Below, one piece after another: positions 59,163 through 64,000 of a stretch of DNA of 64,000 nt. The notes under the pieces were generated by a model. The model made no database searches. It was not told the DNA's origin and saw only the letters and a program-made list of their open reading frames with translations. The DNA lies in contig JBAOHJ010000002.1 in the NCBI GenBank assembly GCA_037045055.1, positions 558,001-622,000 of the forward strand. Reading direction: 5' to 3'. The DNA is from Phosphoribacter sp037045055 (GTDB taxonomy: Bacteria > Actinomycetota > Actinomycetes > Actinomycetales > Dermatophilaceae). The translations under genes and the position numbers were made by a program. Each line of letters opens with the position of its first letter. Positions within the stretch are counted from its first letter, which is position 1.

Positions 59163-60692
59163 GTGGCTGAGTCGGCACGCATTGTCATGGGCGAGCGGGT
59201 CGGCCGACGTCGACCGATGTCCTCTACCGTCGAGAACCTCGCCCGTCTCGGCATCGCGCACGAGCTCCCCGGGGTGGGGGCGCACCCGGTTGCTCGGTCC
59301 GGCTGGGCCCGCAAGTACCTCGCGGTCGCCTTGGTCCTCGACCTCGTCGTCACGGTCCTGGGTTTCCTGGGTGCCTATGCCGCGCCGTTCGGTCCGCCGA
59401 TGACCCTGCAGGACACGCTGCTGCTGGTCGCTCCCTTGACCTGGTTGGCGTGTCTGTTTGCCACGGGCACCTACGACCGGCACAGCCTGGGCTCGGGCAC
59501 GCAGGAATACCGAGCGATCGGGCGATCTGCAGTGCTGACCTTCGCCGTGCTGGCCGTCGCCTCCTTCGTGTTCAAGGTCGAGCTCTACCGCGGCTTCGTC
59601 ATTCCCGCGGTCGCCTTCTGGCTCGCCGGCAGCCTTGCCATGCATTGGGCGCTGCGGCTGCAGATCGGCCGACGACGCGCGGCCGGCAGGTGCATGTTCG
59701 GCACCATCGTCGTCGGCCGGGCCGACACGGTGGCGACGATGATCCGCGAGTTCAACAGGTCCACGTCGACCGGCTATCGCGTGGTGGGCGCCTGTGTCTC
59801 CGACGTCGGGGTGGGCTGGACCCGGCAGACCGAAATCGAGGGCGTGCCGGTGCTCGGCTGCCCAGAGGACGCCGTGGACGCCGTCGACCGGCTCGGAGCC
59901 GAGGTGCTCGCGGTCTCGGCGGACCCCGACCTCACCGGCCCTGCCCTACGACGCCTCGGCTGGGCCCTGGCTGAACGTAAGGTCGAACTCGTCGTGGCCC
60001 CCGGCATCCTCGAGGTGGCCGGGCCGCGCCTCTCGCTTCGGCCGGCCGCCGGGATGTCGGTGTTGCACGTCGAGCGCCCATCCGAGGGGATGGCCCGGTT
60101 GACCGCCAAGCGCGCCATGGACGTGCTGCTGGCCGTGCCGATCACCCTGGCGGCGCTGCCGCTGATGGTCGTCATCGGGCTGGCCGTCAAGCTCACCAGT
60201 CGTGGGCCGGTGTTCTTCCGACAGGAGCGGATCGGCGAGCACGGCCGCACGTTCAAGATGATCAAGTTTCGGTCGATGGTGCTCGACGCCGAGGCGCGGC
60301 TGGCCTCGCTCAGTCGCGACGGTCAGGTCAACGCGCTCCTGTTCAAGGACAAGGATGACCCGCGGATCACCTCCGTGGGGCGGGTGATTCGCAAGTACTC
60401 GCTGGACGAGCTGCCCCAGCTGTTCAACGTCCTCATGGGGCAGATGTCCTTGGTGGGCCCGCGCCCGCCCCTGGAGCGGGAGGTCGCGGCATACGAGCCC
60501 GATGCGATCCAGCGTCTGCGCGTCCAGCCTGGCCTTACCGGCCTGTGGCAGACCAGTGGACGCAGTGACCTCGACTGGGATCAGTCGCTGCGCTTGGACC
60601 TGTGGTACGTGGACAACTGGTCGCCGGTTCTGGATCTGCAGATCCTCTTCCGGACTTTCCGGACTGTGGTCGGTGGCCAGGGGGCCTACTGA
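59163..60692 (+). CDS. Exopolysaccharide polyprenyl glycosylphosphotransferase (WbaP/CpsE type)
   Basis: This initiating transferase of about 509 aa loads the first sugar-phosphate onto undecaprenyl phosphate. It has four or five N-terminal transmembrane helices and a CoA-binding-like middle domain (IVVGRADTVATMIREFNRS). The C-terminal catalytic domain has PVFFRQERIGEHGRTFKMIKFRSM, RKYSLDELPQLFNVL, MSLVGPRPPL and GLTGLWQTSGRSDLDW. The GTG at 59163 is preferred; an ATG at 59189 is out of frame. It begins the surface-polysaccharide locus that continues past the window. Confidence 0.93.
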   Translation: MAESARIVMGERVGRRRPMSSTVENLARLGIAHELPGVGAHPVARSGWARKYLAVALVLDLVVTVLGFLGAYAAPFGPPMTLQDTLLLVAPLTWLACLFATGTYDRHSLGSGTQEYRAIGRSAVLTFAVLAVASFVFKVELYRGFVIPAVAFWLAGSLAMHWALRLQIGRRRAAGRCMFGTIVVGRADTVATMIREFNRSTSTGYRVVGACVSDVGVGWTRQTEIEGVPVLGCPEDAVDAVDRLGAEVLAVSADPDLTGPALRRLGWALAERKVELVVAPGILEVAGPRLSLRPAAGMSVLHVERPSEGMARLTAKRAMDVLLAVPITLAALPLMVVIGLAVKLTSRGPVFFRQERIGEHGRTFKMIKFRSMVLDAEARLASLSRDGQVNALLFKDKDDPRITSVGRVIRKYSLDELPQLFNVLMGQMSLVGPRPPLEREVAAYEPDAIQRLRVQPGLTGLWQTSGRSDLDWDQSLRLDLWYVDNWSPVLDLQILFRTFRTVVGGQGAY

Positions 60693-60770
60693 TTGGTGAA
60701 TGCCCTGCTCCGACGAGCAGCAGGTGATGTAGCTAAGGGGTTCCGGGGGGAGCCAGCGAGAGGCGGGACT

Positions 60771-63700
60771 ATGGGAGCCGCTGCGCGGTTCGCACGGTAT
60801 GCGCAGGTGCGAGCCAGGGGCCGTCAGGGGATGGGCTTTCCTATGGGTGTTGCCGCAGGCAGACGCGGACGAGCGCGCCTGATGGCTAGTACCGCGACCG
60901 TGGCGCTCGCGGTACTAGCGAGCATGCTGGGCTTGCCCGAGGCCGGTGCAGGCTCCGACCCGTGCCTCGGCCTGAGCGTCGTTGCCTGCGAGAACCTGCA
61001 GCCCGGCACGCCAGCCAGCACGTGGGATTTGGACGGAGCCGGATCGGACACCATCCAGGGGTTCGCGACCGACATGAGTGTCAACGTCGGTCAGACGATC
61101 AGCTTCAAGGTAAAGACGCCCGCCAGCGCCTACGTTGTGCAGATCTACCGCCTCGGGTGGTACCAGGGCAACGGCGCCCGGCTGGTCGCGACGGTGACAC
61201 CCAGCGCCGTCCTGCCTCAGTCCCAGCCGGTCTGTCTGAGCGATAGCGCCACTAACGACCTGGACTGCGGCAACTGGGCCGTGTCGGCCGACTGGACGGT
61301 GCCGACGTCAGCGGTGTCGGGCGTCTACATTGCTCGGCTCCTGCGGCAAGACACGGGTGCCGACAGCCACATTCCGTTCGTCGTACGCAACGACGCGAGC
61401 CACTCGGACTTGGTCTTCCAGACCTCCGACACGACCTGGCAAGCGTATAACGACTGGGGCGGCAGCAGCATGTACAGCGGCCCCAACGGTCCGGCCACCA
61501 AGGTCAGCTACAACCGGCCATGGGCGACCCGAGGTGGCGTCGAGGCCCGGGACTTCCTGTTCGCAAACGAGTACCCGATGATCCGGTTCCTCGAACGCAA
61601 CGGCTATGACCTCAGTTACGTCTCCGGGGTGGACACGGACAGGGCCGGTTCGCTGTTGACCAACCACAAGACGTTCGTCTCGGTCGGGCATGACGAGTAC
61701 TGGTCCGGTCCGCAGCGCGCCCACGTCGAAGCGGCCCGGGACGCCGGCGTTAACCTCGCCTTCTTCAGCGGCAACGAGGTCTACTGGAAGACCAGGTGGG
61801 AAAGCAGCATTGACGGCTCGTCGACCTCCTATCGCACTCTGGTGTGCTATAAGGAGACTAAAGCCAACGCCAAGGCCGACCCGAGTCCTGAATGGACGGG
61901 AACGTGGCGCGACCCACGATTCAGCCCTCCATCCGACGGGGGACGGCCGGAGAACGCCCTGACCGGCACCGCGTACATGTCCAACAACTCCGATCTGGCG
62001 ATCAACGTCAGCGCGGCCGAGGGCAAACTCCGCTTCTGGCGCGGCACCTCTGCGGCCGTCCTCCCTGCGGGCGGCACCGAGACGCTCGCGGCGCACTCGA
62101 TCGGTTACGAATCCGACGAAGACCTGGACAATGGTTTCCGACCCGGCGGATTGGTGCGGCTCTCCACGACCGTCGGGGGGGTGCCCGAGTACTTGCAGGA
62201 CTACGGCTCCACGGTGGCTGCGGGCACCACGACCCATCACCTCACGATGTACCGGGCGGCCAGCGGTGCGATCGTCTTCGGCGCAGGGACCATCCAATGG
62301 GCATGGGGCCTGGACGACCAACACGACGGCACCGCCACTGCTACCAACGCGACGATGCAACAGGCGACGATTAACCTGCTCGCGGACATGCACGCTCAGC
62401 CGACGACCCTCATGCCGGGTCGGGCCATCGCGTCGGCGACCACCGACTCCGCCGCTCCGACGGTGACCGTGGGCAGCCCAGCTGCGGGGGCTCAGGTCGC
62501 CAACGGCACGCTCGTCACGGTTACCGGCACCGCCTCCGACGCTCAGAGCGTGGTGGGAGGAGTGGAGGTCTCCACCGACGGTGGGTCCACGTGGCATCCT
62601 GCCCAGGGCACGGCGAGCTGGTCGTACACGTATGTCCAGCATGGCGCTGGGACGGTGAACGTCTTGGTCCGGGCCACGGACGACAGCCTCAACACGAGTG
62701 CGCCCGTCACGCTAGGGCTCAACGTCACCTGCCCGTGCAGCCTCTTCGGAGTCGAAGCACCGGCCAAGATCGATTCCGGCGACCCGTATGCCGTCGAGCT
62801 GGGGGTGCGTTTCTCTTCGTCCCAGCACGGGTGGATCACCGGCGTGCGGTTCTACAAGGCGTCGACCAACACGGGGACCCACGTGGGCACCCTCTGGAGC
62901 GCAGCGGGAGCCGTGCTGGCGCGCGGCACCTTTGTCAACGAGAGTGCCACCGGCTGGCAGAGTCTCATCTTCCCCGCGCCGGTGGAGGTCACGGCCGGCA
63001 CGGCATACGTGGCTTCCTACAGTGCGCCGGGCGGGCACTACTCGCAGACGCTCGATAAGTTCCGCCAAACCTACGCGGCCGCCCCGCTGACGGCGCCTGC
63101 AGCCACGCCCACCGTGGGCAATGGCGTCTATGCGGCACTGGGCAACTTCCCGACGGCACAATATGGAGCCCCCAGCTATGCCGTCGATGTCCTGTTCAGC
63201 AACGTCGACACCTACCCCCCAGCCCTCCTGTCAACGACGCCGGTGGCCGGAGCGAGCTCGGTCCCAGCCAACACGCAGACAGCGGCGGTGCTGAGTGAGG
63301 ACATTACGTCGAGCTCACTGGTCATGACGGTGGCGACCTCGGCGGGAGCTGCGGTGGCGGGGACCACCACGTACGACACACCCACGCGCACCGCTCAATT
63401 CGTTCCCGCACAGCCACTGACTGCGGACACGGCATACGACATCGTCAAGCGTCGGGTTCCACTGGTGCTGCGATCTCTGCAGGAGGAGCTCGGCATCACT
63501 CAGCAGAACCAGATCACGGTCTTGGTTCTGACCAGTGACGAGAAGGTGAACGTCGACCGGAAGGCTCAGATCCAGCTCGGGGTGATGTCCGCCGCCGCAA
63601 TCGGCCTCGTGGGATTGCTCTTGTTGGCGCTGTCGGACACTGTGCCTCGACGTCGTGCTCGACCCCGCACCCCCGATGCCCGGCCTGCCGAGGGCAAGGA

Positions 63701-63854
63701 CGACGAGGAGGCCGGCGGCAAGGACGACGAGGCCAGGGGAACCGAACAGTTGGAGCCACCCCCTGACGAGCGTTTGCCATCCCCCGACGAGAACGTCGAC
63801 TACAGCAGAGCGGGCGTGGGCCACGGGTCGAGTCCCGGATCTGACCCCGACTGA
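60771..63854 (+). CDS. Chimeric secreted protein: DMF-amidase-like/DUF4082/Ig domains joined to a Wzz-like C-terminus
   Basis: This protein of about 1027 aa has a late signal segment (MASTATVALAVLASMLGL). An N,N-dimethylformamidase-beta-like domain follows (QIYRLGWYQGNGARL, VSVGHDEYWSGPQR, FSGNEVYWKTRWE), then an Ig-like domain, a DUF4082 domain (VRFYKASTNTGTHVGTLWSA) and the start of a Big_5 Ig domain (LSTTPVAGASSVPANTQ). At about residue 891 (63440) it switches abruptly to IVKRRVPLVLRSLQEELG, a transmembrane helix and an acidic tail, like the C-terminus of a chain-length determinant. The join falls on a GGCATAC heptamer. The frame is open throughout, so this is a natural fusion by deletion or an assembly join. 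Third-position GC is lower than in core genes. The ATG at 60771 is chosen for its GAGAGGCGGG ribosome binding site; in-frame starts at 60693-60696 and 60843 also exist. Confidence 0.75.
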   Translation: MGAAARFARYAQVRARGRQGMGFPMGVAAGRRGRARLMASTATVALAVLASMLGLPEAGAGSDPCLGLSVVACENLQPGTPASTWDLDGAGSDTIQGFATDMSVNVGQTISFKVKTPASAYVVQIYRLGWYQGNGARLVATVTPSAVLPQSQPVCLSDSATNDLDCGNWAVSADWTVPTSAVSGVYIARLLRQDTGADSHIPFVVRNDASHSDLVFQTSDTTWQAYNDWGGSSMYSGPNGPATKVSYNRPWATRGGVEARDFLFANEYPMIRFLERNGYDLSYVSGVDTDRAGSLLTNHKTFVSVGHDEYWSGPQRAHVEAARDAGVNLAFFSGNEVYWKTRWESSIDGSSTSYRTLVCYKETKANAKADPSPEWTGTWRDPRFSPPSDGGRPENALTGTAYMSNNSDLAINVSAAEGKLRFWRGTSAAVLPAGGTETLAAHSIGYESDEDLDNGFRPGGLVRLSTTVGGVPEYLQDYGSTVAAGTTTHHLTMYRAASGAIVFGAGTIQWAWGLDDQHDGTATATNATMQQATINLLADMHAQPTTLMPGRAIASATTDSAAPTVTVGSPAAGAQVANGTLVTVTGTASDAQSVVGGVEVSTDGGSTWHPAQGTASWSYTYVQHGAGTVNVLVRATDDSLNTSAPVTLGLNVTCPCSLFGVEAPAKIDSGDPYAVELGVRFSSSQHGWITGVRFYKASTNTGTHVGTLWSAAGAVLARGTFVNESATGWQSLIFPAPVEVTAGTAYVASYSAPGGHYSQTLDKFRQTYAAAPLTAPAATPTVGNGVYAALGNFPTAQYGAPSYAVDVLFSNVDTYPPALLSTTPVAGASSVPANTQTAAVLSEDITSSSLVMTVATSAGAAVAGTTTYDTPTRTAQFVPAQPLTADTAYDIVKRRVPLVLRSLQEELGITQQNQITVLVLTSDEKVNVDRKAQIQLGVMSAAAIGLVGLLLLALSDTVPRRRARPRTPDARPAEGKDDEEAGGKDDEARGTEQLEPPPDERLPSPDENVDYSRAGVGHGSSPGSDPD

Positions 63855-63857
63855 CGC

Positions 63858-64000
63858 ATGCCAGGCATCTCGCGTCCTCGGGGATTGACCAGCCCGGCCT
63901 GGGCCCGCAACAGCATTGACGCCACATCCGTCCTGTCGACGTACTTCGTCCTGACCATTGCGGTGCCGTCGCAGGCCGTATTCGCTCCGCTCGGCACGTT
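63858..64000 (+). CDS. O-antigen ligase/polymerase-like membrane protein (partial, cut by window end)
   Basis: Only the first 47 codons are present: MPGISRPRGL, then SIDATSVLSTYFVLTIAVPS and QAVFAPLG. The DATSVL...YFVLTIAVPS...PLG run matches the N-terminus of actinobacterial O-antigen-ligase or Wzy-like polymerases. It starts three bases after the chimeric gene's stop and is cotranscribed with it. A Wzy-type gene following a chain-length-determinant C-terminus is the normal order in such loci. Confidence 0.6.
   Translation, partial: MPGISRPRGLTSPAWARNSIDATSVLSTYFVLTIAVPSQAVFAPLGT

Overview
The window is about 70% GC, uses many GTG starts, and has tightly overlapped operons (ATGA, GTGA and TGATG junctions). 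It carries rpfB, wax-ester synthase, F420-type and WXG100 genes. All of this points to a Gram-positive actinobacterium, most likely Micrococcales and perhaps Intrasporangiaceae-like. That placement is an inference; no rRNA is present.

Most of the window is a conserved actinobacterial housekeeping block. From memory it parallels the Mycobacterium tuberculosis Rv0992c-Rv1019 segment: 5-formyl-THF cyclo-ligase, UTP-glucose-1-P uridylyltransferase, moeA/glp, rimJ-like, sepX/glpR, protein O-mannosyltransferase, rsmI, metG-tatD-rpfB-rsmA-ispE, then rplY/pth and glmU-prs near a TetR gene. Accessory modules interrupt it.

Region by region. 0-2.8 kb: penicillin-acylase-type Ntn hydrolase. 2.8-8.6 kb: cyclo-ligase diverging from UGPase-moeA-moaC-mog-GNAT-sepX. 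8.6-14.5 kb: AI-2E permease, tRNA-Ala, an unknown membrane protein, an LpqC-like lipoprotein esterase, PMT and a cation-diffusion facilitator. 14.5-28.9 kb: a type VII secretion island of two divergent arms. The leftward arm carries two WXG100 proteins, three accessory proteins, an 856-aa polymorphic-toxin-like protein and its putative immunity genes. One immunity gene is present twice, almost identical, on either side of a DUF6301-like gene. The rightward arm carries a zinc-ribbon/FHA membrane protein, a small membrane protein, EccD, a degenerate MinD-like protein and EccC. EccB, EccE and MycP are not in the window. 29-30.3 kb: pobA. 30.5-41.6 kb: CPBP protease, rsmI, SRPBCC, metG-tatD-rpfB, a PepSY-repeat secreted protein, rsmA-ispE-ABC-F. 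41.6-45.5 kb: MarR diverging from an ECF sigma factor fused to a zinc-finger-like segment, membrane segment(s) and four cysteine-paired Ig-like repeats; then TetR. 45.5-49.3 kb: tRNA-Gln, a WS/DGAT-Ddn-membrane-protein operon, and a 35-bp minisatellite. 49.3-58.9 kb: glmU-prs, a BNR-repeat secreted protein, a CGNR regulator diverging from an EamA exporter across a palindrome, LpxA-like-lhgO, and rplY-pth. 59.2-64 kb: start of an exopolysaccharide locus with an initiating phosphoglycosyltransferase, a chimeric secreted protein whose C-terminus looks like a chain-length determinant, and the first residues of an O-antigen-ligase-like protein cut by the window edge.

The most notable observations are the ECF-sigma/Ig receptor fusion, the compact T7SS with its duplicated immunity gene, the chimeric exopolysaccharide protein, and a dispersed heptamer (GGCATAC/GTATGCC). 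The heptamer occurs about 70 times on both strands and forces rare codons into genes.
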